38,716 bases of DNA from positions 1 to 38,716 of the forward strand of contig JACRLC010000077.1 in NCBI GenBank assembly GCA_016235425.1, given 5' to 3'. The translations under genes and the position numbers were made by a program. Shown here piece after piece: positions 8,525 through 17,179 of the stretch; the first letter of the stretch is position 1, and every line of letters begins with the position of its first letter. This DNA comes from Chloroflexota bacterium. Lineage in GTDB: Bacteria; Chloroflexota; Anaerolineae; Anaerolineales; Villigracilaceae. Under the pieces are notes generated by a model that searched no databases, was not told where the DNA came from, and saw only the letters and a program-made list of their open reading frames with translations.

Positions 8525-9787
8525 ATGCCTATTCCTCTACAGGTGCTGATCGTCGAGGACAACCCCGCCGACGCCGAGCTGATGGCGCTCGAACTGCAGG
8601 CCGGCGGTTTTGATCCCGACTGGCGGCGGGTCGAAACCGAGGCCGACTACTGCGCCTGTCTGGATCAGCCCCCGCTGCCCGACGTCATCCTCTCGGACTA
8701 TCGCCTCCCCGACTTCGACGGGCTGCGCGCCCTGCAATTGCTGCAACAGCGCGGGCTGGACATTCCATTCATTCTCGTCTCCGGCGCCATCGGCGAGGAT
8801 GTCGCCGTCGAGTGCATGAGACAGGGGGCCACCGACTACCTGCTCAAAGACCGGCTGGCGCGGCTGGGGCTGGCAGTGACCCATGCAATGGAACAGAAGA
8901 AACTCCGCGATGAAAAACGGCGGGCGGAGCAGGCGTTGCGGGACAGCGAAAGACGTTTCCGCGCGCTCATCGAACATAGCAGTGACATCATTGCGTTAAT
9001 CGGCGCGGACGGCACCATCCTGTACGAAAGTCCCTCAGCCAGCCGGATCGTGGGCTATGCTCCTGAAGAACTCGTCGGTGAGAAGATGTTTGGATGGATC
9101 CATCCTGAAGATCTCCAAAACGCGCTGGCCCTCTTCACGCAACTCCTTCAAGAACCAGGCGCAAGCGTAGAAGTCGAGTTTCGATACCTGCACAAAGATG
9201 GAACCTGGCGATGGCTGGAAGGCACCGCCACCAACCTGCTCGCAGAGCCGGGCGTGCAAGCCCTCGTCGCCAACTATCGCGACATCACGAAACGCAAGTT
9301 GGCGGAAGAGGAACTGCGGTATCTGAGCACCCACGATACCCTGACTGGTCTCTATAACCGAGCCTACTTCGAAGAAGAACTTGCCCGGCTGGGGCGAGGA
9401 CGATTTTTTCCCGTCAGCATTGTGATGGCTGATGTGGACGATTTGAAGACAGTAAACGACCGCCAGGGGCATGCCGCCGGAGACAAATTGCTCCAACAAG
9501 CGGCTCATGTTCTCCGTGCGGCTTTCCGCGCCGAAGATGTAGTGGCGCGGATCGGCGGCGACGAGTTCGCGGTGGTACTGCCTGGCGCAAATGTCAGGGC
9601 CGTGGAGGCAGCTTTGGATCGGCTGACCAGGAGTCTCGTCACGTGTAATGCGGCTCACATCAAAACCCCTTTACACCTCTCGCTGGGTACAGCCACAGCA
9701 AAGGAAGGCGAGTCGCTGACCGAGACGCTGAAACAAGCCGACGCACATATGTATGGAAAGAAACGCACGGCGTATGATGGCAAATGA
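8525..9787 (+). CDS. REC-PAS-GGDEF diguanylate cyclase
   Basis: 420-residue protein expected to make cyclic di-GMP from two GTP. The receiver (about 1-122) has VEDN and the acceptor Asp in VILSDYRLPDFDG; one PAS/PAC (about 139-258) is followed by a GGDEF domain (about 264-420) with intact RIGGDEFAVV near residue 342. An inhibitory-site RxxD (RAED) lies five residues before GGDEF, so product feedback is likely. The frame is open upstream to 8351 but that overlaps the previous gene; ATG 8525 starts the receiver in register with the homologous start of the 9800 protein. No EAL or HD-GYP domain is present, so this is a dedicated cyclase. It is soluble and probably switched by phosphorylation plus a PAS cue. 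Confidence 0.92.
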   Translation: MPIPLQVLIVEDNPADAELMALELQAGGFDPDWRRVETEADYCACLDQPPLPDVILSDYRLPDFDGLRALQLLQQRGLDIPFILVSGAIGEDVAVECMRQGATDYLLKDRLARLGLAVTHAMEQKKLRDEKRRAEQALRDSERRFRALIEHSSDIIALIGADGTILYESPSASRIVGYAPEELVGEKMFGWIHPEDLQNALALFTQLLQEPGASVEVEFRYLHKDGTWRWLEGTATNLLAEPGVQALVANYRDITKRKLAEEELRYLSTHDTLTGLYNRAYFEEELARLGRGRFFPVSIVMADVDDLKTVNDRQGHAAGDKLLQQAAHVLRAAFRAEDVVARIGGDEFAVVLPGANVRAVEAALDRLTRSLVTCNAAHIKTPLHLSLGTATAKEGESLTETLKQADAHMYGKKRTAYDGK

Positions 9788-9799
9788 TCGGAGAATACC

Positions 9800-12700
9800 A
9801 TGTCCATTCCTCTCCGCGTTCTGATGCTCGAAGACAAGCTGTCCGATGCCGAATTGTCGGTAATCGAGTTGCGCAAGTCCGGTTTCGAACCTGACTGGCA
9901 GCGCGTCGAAACGGAGGCGGATTATGTCAATCACCTGGATCCGTCACTCGACCTGATTCTGGCAGACTATTCCCTGCCCCAATTCGACGGGCTGCGCGCC
10001 CTGCAGTTGCTGCAACAGCGCGGGCTGGATATTCCGTTCATTCTAATCTCCGGCACCATTGGCGAAGATATCGCCGTCAAGGCCATGAAGCAGGGCGCGA
10101 CTGATTACCTGCTGAAGGATCGGTTGACGCGCCTCGGCCCAGCGGTGAAAAGCGCGCTGGAGCAGAAACGACTCCGCGACGAGCGCAAGCAGGCGGAGGA
10201 GGCGCTGCGGCGGGCAGAGGAGAAATATCGCAACATCTTCGAAAATTCATTGAATGGCATCTTTCAAAGTACGCCCGATGGCCGCTTCATCCTGGTCAAT
10301 CCGGCCTTGGCGAGAATGTGGGGTTATGACTCGCCCGAGGATCTGCTCGCCAGCGTCACCAACACCGCGCGCCAGGTCTACGTGGATCCCGGCCGCCGCG
10401 CCGAGCACACGCGTCTATTGAAGGAGCAGGGCGGCAGCGTGATAGGCTTTGAATACCAGGCGTATCGCAAGGATGGCACTACGATCTGGATTTCGGAGAA
10501 TGTTAACTCTGTAGTTGATGCGAATGGAAATCTCCGCTACTACGAAGGTGTCGTTGAAGATATATCCGAGCGCAAGCGGGCGGAGGAGCGTTTGCACTTG
10601 CAAAGCACAGCGCTGGAAGCCGCGGCGAATGCCATCGTGATCACCGATCGCGAGGGCGCGATCCTATGGGTCAACCCGGCCTTTACCAAACTAACAGGCT
10701 ATTCCCTCGAGGAAGCCGCCGGTCAGAATCCTCGAATCATCAGTTCGGGCAAACAAGATAGACCCTTTTATCAAAGACTCTGGGAGACGATCCTGTCCGG
10801 GCAGGTTTGGCATAGTGAGATTATCAATCGCCGCAAGGATGGCAGCTTGTACCCCGAGGAAATGACGATCACCCCGTTGCGTGATGAGCGCGGTGAGATC
10901 GTCAACTTTATCGCCATCAAACAAGACATCTCCGATCGCAAGCAGGCCGAGGCCGCGTTGCACGAGGCCAACCACCGCGCGATCCGTGAGTACGAACGGT
11001 TACTGGAGCGCCTAGCACATCTGGCGCAGGCCGTCGGCACGGCGCGGGATCTCACCTCCGTGTTTCGCGGTCTGCGCGAGTTCGCCGAAGCCTCCGTCCC
11101 GTGCAATGGGTTGTTCGTGTCGCTCTATGATCCCGGGAAGCAGGAGCGTATCTGTGTATACTCCGGCGGCGACGGCGAGGAGGATGATGTCTCCATGCTT
11201 CCGCCCATGCCCATGAACGACGGTCCGCATAGCCGGGCGATTGCCAGCGGGCAGATCGTTGTAACCGACGACCTTCAATCCGCCCTGGCGGGCAAACCGG
11301 TTGTGACCCTCGGGGCGGATAAAGACCCGCGCCTGCCGCAATCGTCGCTGGCCGTGCCGTTGACCGTGTTGGGAAGAGTGGTTGGCGCGTTTGAAGTGCA
11401 GAGCGTTCAACCTTCGGCCTACCGGCAACAACACATTACCGCCATGCGCATGGCGGCGAACCTGGCAGCGATTGCCGCCGAGAACGTGCAGATGCTCGAA
11501 AGGGAGCGTCAACTACGGCTCGGCGCAGAGATGTCGGAGGAGCGCTATCGAACCCTGGCGGAGGCTGCCCAGGATGCCATCTTTATCGTCAATCGCGACG
11601 ATCGCGTTGAATATGTGAATAGTTTTGCGGCCGGTCAATTTGGCAGCCGAGCGGAAGAGTTAATCGGGAGAACCCGCGCGGCGCTGTTCCCGCCACAAGT
11701 AGCCGAACATCAAACGCACACTTTGCGGGAGGTTTTCGAAACCGGCAACTCCATTTATGAAGAGACGAAGACAGTTTACCCAATCGGTGAAGTATGGATT
11801 GGCACCAGACTGGCTCCCATCAGGAATGCGGCTGGGGAGGTACGCGCAGTTCTCGGCATCGCACGCGACATCACCGAGCGCAAGCGGGCGGAAGTTGCAT
11901 TGCGCCGCCACGCAGACGAATTGGAAACGCTCTACGAAAGCGCCCTGGCTCTCAGCCAGTTACTTGACCTGCGAGAGATTGGACAAAGGATCATAGAAAC
12001 CTTTGATGAAAAATTGGACTGGCATCACGCGGCCATCCGTCTGTATCATCCTGAAAGTGACCGCCTCGAACTGCTGGCCTTCAGCCATCCCGATATAAAG
12101 AATGAGGTGGAGCGGCGCGGCGTCGAAAAACGATTCAATGATTTGATATCGCGGCCGGGACTGGGATTGAGCGGCTGGGTTGTCCAGCATGGCCAGGCGG
12201 TCCGCAGCGGAGATGTGTCCCATGATCCGCGTTACGCGGACACGTATCCCGGATTGAACTCGGGACTGTACCTGCCGTTGCAGGTTGGAGGGCGAACCAT
12301 TGGCGTCATCGCGGTGGAAAGCGAGAAAGCCAATGCTTTCAGCGAAGCAGACGAACGATTGCTGACCACCCTTGCGGCCCATGCGGCTGTGGCCATCGAG
12401 AACGCAAATCTATTTGCCGAGACCAGGCGGCGGCTGGAAAACATGCAGGCGCTGCACATTATTGACAGGGCCATCGCCTCCAGCCTGGATCTCCGCCTGA
12501 CCCTGCAGATTCTGCTGAAACAGACCATGGAGCAGTTGAACGTGGACGCGGCCGATGTGCTGACATACAACCCCCTTACCCAAACCCTGGATTATGCCGA
12601 CGGGCAGGGCTTCCGCACCGACGCCCTCCAACATACCCACCTGCGTTTGGGAGAAGGCTACGCTGGTCTGGCGGGCCTGGAACGCAAAATCATCCACCTC

Positions 12701-13525
12701 TCCGACTTGAAAGGACGCAGAACGGATTTCCTGCGATCCCCCAACTTCAAATTCGAGGAGTTCGTCAGTTATCTCTGTGTGCCTCTGATCGCCAAGAATC
12801 AGATCAAGGGAATGCTGGAACTCTTTCATCGTTCCCCGTTCCAACCCGACCAGAATTGGATGGATTTTGTCGAAACCCTGGCCGGGCATGCCGCCATTGC
12901 CATTGATAACGCAAGTTTGTTCACGGACTTGCAACGCGCGAACGCTGAACTGATGTTAGCATATGACACAACGCTGGAAGGCTGGTCCAAGGCGCTGGAT
13001 CTGCGCGATAAGGAGACCGAAGGCCACACCCAGCGCGTCACCGAGATGGCTGAAAAACTGGCGCACCTCATGGGGGTGCGCGGTATGGAACTGGTGCATA
13101 TCCACCGAGGCGCGTTGTTGCACGATATGGGAAAGATGGGTGTTCCAGATAACATACTGCTCAAGCCGGGTGCGTTGACTGATGAAGAATGGAAGATCAT
13201 GCGCATGCACCCGGTTCATGCCTACGAAATGCTCTCTCACATCGCTTACTTGCGCCCTGCCCTCGATATTCCCTACTGCCACCATGAGAAGTGGGACGGC
13301 ACGGGTTATCCGCGCGGGCTGAAGGGAGAGGAAATCCCGCTGGCAGCGCGCCTCTTTGCGGTGGTTGATGTATTTGATGCATTACGTGCGGACCGCCCGT
13401 ACCGCAACGCCTGGCCTGAGGAGAAGGCTCTCCAGTACATTCGCGGCCAGGCGGGCAGGCATTTCGATCCAAAGGTGGTGGAGGCGTTCTTGAGGATGGC
13501 AGAGGGTTCCGATGAACGATCCTGA
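9800..13525 (+). CDS. REC-PAS-PAS-GAF-PAS-GAF-GAF-HD-GYP c-di-GMP phosphodiesterase
   Basis: 1241-residue soluble protein. Order: receiver (about 1-125), PAS (140-260), PAS (265-385), GAF (395-565), PAS (580-695), GAF (705-875), GAF (880-1040), HD-GYP (1050-1235). The HD-GYP metal-site motifs are present: EGHTQRV, LLHDMGKMG, MRMHPVHA, CHHEKWDGTGYPRG and VVDVFDAL, so it should hydrolyse c-di-GMP. The receiver is a close sister of that in the diguanylate cyclase encoded just upstream (both contain FDGLRALQLLQQRGLDIPFI). GGAG at 9790-9793 supports ATG 9800, 12 bases after the preceding stop. Its 3' end overlaps the next gene by 14 bases. The size and number of sensory modules are large for this family. 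Confidence 0.9.
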   Translation: MSIPLRVLMLEDKLSDAELSVIELRKSGFEPDWQRVETEADYVNHLDPSLDLILADYSLPQFDGLRALQLLQQRGLDIPFILISGTIGEDIAVKAMKQGATDYLLKDRLTRLGPAVKSALEQKRLRDERKQAEEALRRAEEKYRNIFENSLNGIFQSTPDGRFILVNPALARMWGYDSPEDLLASVTNTARQVYVDPGRRAEHTRLLKEQGGSVIGFEYQAYRKDGTTIWISENVNSVVDANGNLRYYEGVVEDISERKRAEERLHLQSTALEAAANAIVITDREGAILWVNPAFTKLTGYSLEEAAGQNPRIISSGKQDRPFYQRLWETILSGQVWHSEIINRRKDGSLYPEEMTITPLRDERGEIVNFIAIKQDISDRKQAEAALHEANHRAIREYERLLERLAHLAQAVGTARDLTSVFRGLREFAEASVPCNGLFVSLYDPGKQERICVYSGGDGEEDDVSMLPPMPMNDGPHSRAIASGQIVVTDDLQSALAGKPVVTLGADKDPRLPQSSLAVPLTVLGRVVGAFEVQSVQPSAYRQQHITAMRMAANLAAIAAENVQMLERERQLRLGAEMSEERYRTLAEAAQDAIFIVNRDDRVEYVNSFAAGQFGSRAEELIGRTRAALFPPQVAEHQTHTLREVFETGNSIYEETKTVYPIGEVWIGTRLAPIRNAAGEVRAVLGIARDITERKRAEVALRRHADELETLYESALALSQLLDLREIGQRIIETFDEKLDWHHAAIRLYHPESDRLELLAFSHPDIKNEVERRGVEKRFNDLISRPGLGLSGWVVQHGQAVRSGDVSHDPRYADTYPGLNSGLYLPLQVGGRTIGVIAVESEKANAFSEADERLLTTLAAHAAVAIENANLFAETRRRLENMQALHIIDRAIASSLDLRLTLQILLKQTMEQLNVDAADVLTYNPLTQTLDYADGQGFRTDALQHTHLRLGEGYAGLAGLERKIIHLSDLKGRRTDFLRSPNFKFEEFVSYLCVPLIAKNQIKGMLELFHRSPFQPDQNWMDFVETLAGHAAIAIDNASLFTDLQRANAELMLAYDTTLEGWSKALDLRDKETEGHTQRVTEMAEKLAHLMGVRGMELVHIHRGALLHDMGKMGVPDNILLKPGALTDEEWKIMRMHPVHAYEMLSHIAYLRPALDIPYCHHEKWDGTGYPRGLKGEEIPLAARLFAVVDVFDALRADRPYRNAWPEEKALQYIRGQAGRHFDPKVVEAFLRMAEGSDERS

Positions 13526-16500
13526 CCGAATGAAACGTAGCCCCACGGTGTCTGCACAGTCTCGCTGGGCGCAGGTCATACTGGCCCTGAGCGCTCTGGG
13601 CACTTACGGGTTGATGTTCTTCCCTACCTATCACTGGATGGGTCGGGCGGCGACCACGCTGGCCGTGTTGCCCGTCGCGATGTTCGGTTGGCTCCTGGGA
13701 ATGCGAGGCGGGTTACTGGCTGCGTTGTTCTGTCTGCTGTCGAACATGATCCTTTTGAATCTGGTTGGGCAGCCGGGGTGGGAGGTGATGATTCACACCG
13801 GAGGCGGCAGCCTCGGAGCGATAGCCCTGGTACTGATCGGCGGCATCGTTGGGCGGATGAGCGACCTGGGGAGGCGGGCAGAACGGGAACTGGCCGCGCG
13901 CAAGCGCGCGGAGGAGGAAAGGGCGCGCCTGCTGGAACAACAGCAATGCCACGTGGAACGACTGGCCGTGCTGTACGAAACGGCCCGCGCGACGACCGAC
14001 GTGCAGGACCTCCGGCGGCTCCTCGGCCGGGCGCTGGAGCGCATCCTGACCCACCTGCCGGCCGACGCCGCCAGCGTGTACCTGCGGGATCAGGATGGTG
14101 ACGCGCTGGTGTTGGCCGCCCAGAGCGGTTTTTCTTCGCAGAACGTTTCCCACTTCATTGCTCACCGCGTCGGGGATTCAACAGTCACGGGCCAGGCAGC
14201 CGCCCGGGGCAAAGTGATTTTCATTGAAGACACAGCAGCCTTTCCCTACACTCCCGAAGTCCGCCAGATCGTGCAACAGGATGGCATCGTAAGCCACGCC
14301 GCCGTGCCTCTGTGCAGCGAGGCCTCCACCATAGGTGTCTTGAATGTGGCGTGGCGCACCCATCACTGCCTGGATGCCGAGGCCCTGTCACTGCTGGAGG
14401 GTCTGGCTGACATTCTCACTGGCGGCGTGCTCAATGCCCGCCTGTTACAAGAGACCCGCCGCCGCGCCGAGGAACTGGAGGCACTCACCCGCCTCAGCCG
14501 CGAGATCGCCATCGTCCCCGAACTACATCCGGCCCTCACCCTCATTGCCCGTCACGCGGCCGAACTCTCCGGCTCGGATGCGGGCGGCGTGTTCGCCTTC
14601 GGTCCCGACGAACGTTTACACATTGTGGCCGCCCATGGAGTGGGGAACGAGTTCGTTGCCGCGCTTAACGCTCTGGGCGTGCCGCCCGGTCACGGCGCCA
14701 TTGGCCGGGCGGCAGCCGAGCGCCGTCCGATCCAAATCCCTGATGTGCTGACCGAGTCGGCCTATCCATTTAGTCAACTGGCTGACATGGAACACATCCG
14801 CAGCATCCTGGCCGTGCCGATGCTCCGCGGCGAGCATGCCGAAGGGGAGGTGATCGGCGGCATCGTGCTCTGGCACCGGCAGACTCGACATTTCACCCCG
14901 CATGAGGAAGCATTTGTGCAAGCACTGGCCCAGCAATGTGTCAATGCCGTCGAAAACGCGCGGCTGTTCGAGTCTGAGCGTGCGGCCCGCGAGCAAGCCG
15001 AGACTCTGCGCCAGGTAGCCCAGGTTATGAGCGGCAGTCTTGAACTGGAGAATGTTCTGCACCGCATCCTGGGGCAGCTCAAGCGCGTGCTGACCTACGA
15101 CACTGCCTCGGTACTTCTCTTGGGAGAGGCAGACCAACACGCCCTTGTGGCCGGCATCGGCTATGCAGACGAGCAATCCACCAGCCGGGCGGCCGGAGAA
15201 TTACTGAGGGATAGTCCGATTCTACGGCAGATGGCCAACGACCTGCGGCTGGTGAATATTGCCGAGGTGCGCGACCACCCGGGTTGGACCTGGGTGCCCG
15301 GGGCCGAGCATGTGCGCTCGTTCCTGGCCGTGCCCATCGTGGCTCATCATCGGATGATCGGCGCGCTGATGGTGGACAGCACTCACCCCGGCTTATTCAA
15401 AGAGAGTGACGCTCACACGGCGCAAACGTTGGCGCAACACATGGCCATAGCCATCGAAAATGCCCGGCGCTACGAGGAAACGCGGCAGCAAGCGGCGGAA
15501 CTGGCTGTTCTGGCCGGTGCCAGTCGGTCCATCCAGAGCGGAGGCGATCTGCCAGAGGTGCTCGATGCTGTCCTGCGGCAAGCCTGCGATTTGGTGAATG
15601 TGCCGACCGGCTCGATCCTGCTGCTGGACGAGAATGGCGATAGGCTGCGCGTGGCCGCCCAACGGGGACTCGACGCTCAGGCAGTAGCCGAGTGGAACCG
15701 TACGGGAATTCCCCGCACTTTTGGCACTTTCGCACTTGTTTTGGGGACAGGCGAAATGCTGGAAATCCCCGACGCACGACATGACCCGCGGGCAGCCGCG
15801 GGCTATGGCCCCATCCCGGAGGCGCTCACCAACGTGCCTCTTCTCGCAAAAGGGCGAGTCATTGGCATCCTGGTCATTGAGGGTGTATCACGGGATGACA
15901 GCACACGCCGGGTGCTGCGCACGCTGGCGGAAATGGCGGGCGTGGCCATTGAACGTGCGCGGCTCTTCGATGAAACCCGCCGCCACGCCGAGGAACTCGA
16001 ATCTTTGGCCGAAGTCGCTTCAGCGATGCGCACTGCCCGCACCGTGGAGGAGATGTTACCCCTGCTCGTGCGAAAAGCGGCCGAAGTCATCGGCGGAGCC
16101 GCTGGTTCGATCTTCCTCGTCGAACCTGGAACGGGCGACCTGGTGTCCCGGGGCTGGCTCGCAGCCAGTGACGGGTGGCGGTTCACGAGTGACGCCTCGC
16201 TCACCCTGCGCCACCGCCCGGGCGAGGGCGTCACCGGGCATGTCGCCGCCACCGGCGAGATTTACATCACCCGGGATTTGCAGCATGACCCGCTGGCCGT
16301 CTTTCTTCCCGGCGAGGAGGAACGCCTGCGCGCAATCCAGAGCGGAATTTCCCTGCCGCTCCACACTCAGGCCCGTATCATCGGTGTGCTGCATATCTGG
16401 CGGCACGAGGATCGCGCCTTCGATGAGACGGAGGTGCGCCTGCTCACATCCATCGCTGAGATGGCCGGCAATGCCATCCACCGTGCGGCCCTGTACGAGC

Positions 16501-17093
16501 AAACGGAGCGTGATGCGGTCGAACTGGCCCTGGCTTACGACACCACCATCGAAGGCTGGTCGAAAGCGCTCGACCTGCGTGACAAAGAGACTGAAGGCCA
16601 TACCCTGCGTGTTACCGAGTTAACCGAACGGCTGGCGTGCAACATGGGCATGAGCAAAGCCGAACTGGTGCATATCCACCGCGGCGCATTGTTGCACGAC
16701 ATCGGCAAGATGGGCGTGCCTGATTCCATTCTGCTCAAGGCTGGACAACTTACAGACGAAGAATGGGTGATCATGCGCCAGCATCCGCAGTTTGCCTGCG
16801 ACATGCTCTCCCCGATTGCCTACCTGCGTTCGGCCCTCGACATCCCGTTCTGCCACCACGAGAAGTGGGATGGCACGGGTTATCCACGCGGCTTGAAGGG
16901 GGAGGAAATTCCGCTGGCTGCACGCCTCTTTGCGGTGGTAGACGTGTACGACGCGCTGCGCTCGGACCGCCCGTACCGCGCGGCTTGGCCGGAAGAGAAA
17001 GTGCGGGAATACATCCGCGAGCAGGCGGGCAGGCATTTTGACCCGAAGGTGCTTGATGCGTTCCTGAGGCTCTTGGACGAGAAAAAGGCGTAG
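13512..17093 (+). CDS. Membrane-bound five-GAF HD-GYP c-di-GMP phosphodiesterase
   Basis: 1193-residue protein. About four membrane helices occupy residues 15-125, then a coiled coil (ELAARKRAEEERARLLEQ), five GAF domains (about 155-325, 330-490, 500-660, 662-825 and 830-1000) and a C-terminal HD-GYP domain (1005-1190). Catalytic motifs are intact: EGHTLRV, LLHDIGKMG, MRQHPQFA, CHHEKWDGTGYPRG, VVDVYDAL. The domain is very similar to that of the preceding protein, pointing to duplication. ATG 13512 overlaps the upstream gene by 14 bases with GAGGG just before it; ATG 13530 is an alternative. The N-terminal helices resemble sensory membrane modules such as MASE, but the exact family was not identified. 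Confidence 0.88.
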   Translation: MNDPDRMKRSPTVSAQSRWAQVILALSALGTYGLMFFPTYHWMGRAATTLAVLPVAMFGWLLGMRGGLLAALFCLLSNMILLNLVGQPGWEVMIHTGGGSLGAIALVLIGGIVGRMSDLGRRAERELAARKRAEEERARLLEQQQCHVERLAVLYETARATTDVQDLRRLLGRALERILTHLPADAASVYLRDQDGDALVLAAQSGFSSQNVSHFIAHRVGDSTVTGQAAARGKVIFIEDTAAFPYTPEVRQIVQQDGIVSHAAVPLCSEASTIGVLNVAWRTHHCLDAEALSLLEGLADILTGGVLNARLLQETRRRAEELEALTRLSREIAIVPELHPALTLIARHAAELSGSDAGGVFAFGPDERLHIVAAHGVGNEFVAALNALGVPPGHGAIGRAAAERRPIQIPDVLTESAYPFSQLADMEHIRSILAVPMLRGEHAEGEVIGGIVLWHRQTRHFTPHEEAFVQALAQQCVNAVENARLFESERAAREQAETLRQVAQVMSGSLELENVLHRILGQLKRVLTYDTASVLLLGEADQHALVAGIGYADEQSTSRAAGELLRDSPILRQMANDLRLVNIAEVRDHPGWTWVPGAEHVRSFLAVPIVAHHRMIGALMVDSTHPGLFKESDAHTAQTLAQHMAIAIENARRYEETRQQAAELAVLAGASRSIQSGGDLPEVLDAVLRQACDLVNVPTGSILLLDENGDRLRVAAQRGLDAQAVAEWNRTGIPRTFGTFALVLGTGEMLEIPDARHDPRAAAGYGPIPEALTNVPLLAKGRVIGILVIEGVSRDDSTRRVLRTLAEMAGVAIERARLFDETRRHAEELESLAEVASAMRTARTVEEMLPLLVRKAAEVIGGAAGSIFLVEPGTGDLVSRGWLAASDGWRFTSDASLTLRHRPGEGVTGHVAATGEIYITRDLQHDPLAVFLPGEEERLRAIQSGISLPLHTQARIIGVLHIWRHEDRAFDETEVRLLTSIAEMAGNAIHRAALYEQTERDAVELALAYDTTIEGWSKALDLRDKETEGHTLRVTELTERLACNMGMSKAELVHIHRGALLHDIGKMGVPDSILLKAGQLTDEEWVIMRQHPQFACDMLSPIAYLRSALDIPFCHHEKWDGTGYPRGLKGEEIPLAARLFAVVDVYDALRSDRPYRAAWPEEKVREYIREQAGRHFDPKVLDAFLRLLDEKKA

Positions 17094-17179
17094 AATCTGT
17101 CTGGGGCCGTGCCCTGTCACACTGCACTTGAATAACCTGCAGCCTCCGGCCAATTATCGAAGGAATGGAGAAACTGCCT

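Noticed and set aside
13512-17093. A possible frameshift at the 14-base overlap of the two HD-GYP genes
   Set aside because: Both proteins have complete ends: the first finishes after its HD-GYP domain, the second starts with a membrane segment. A short overlap is normal in operons.
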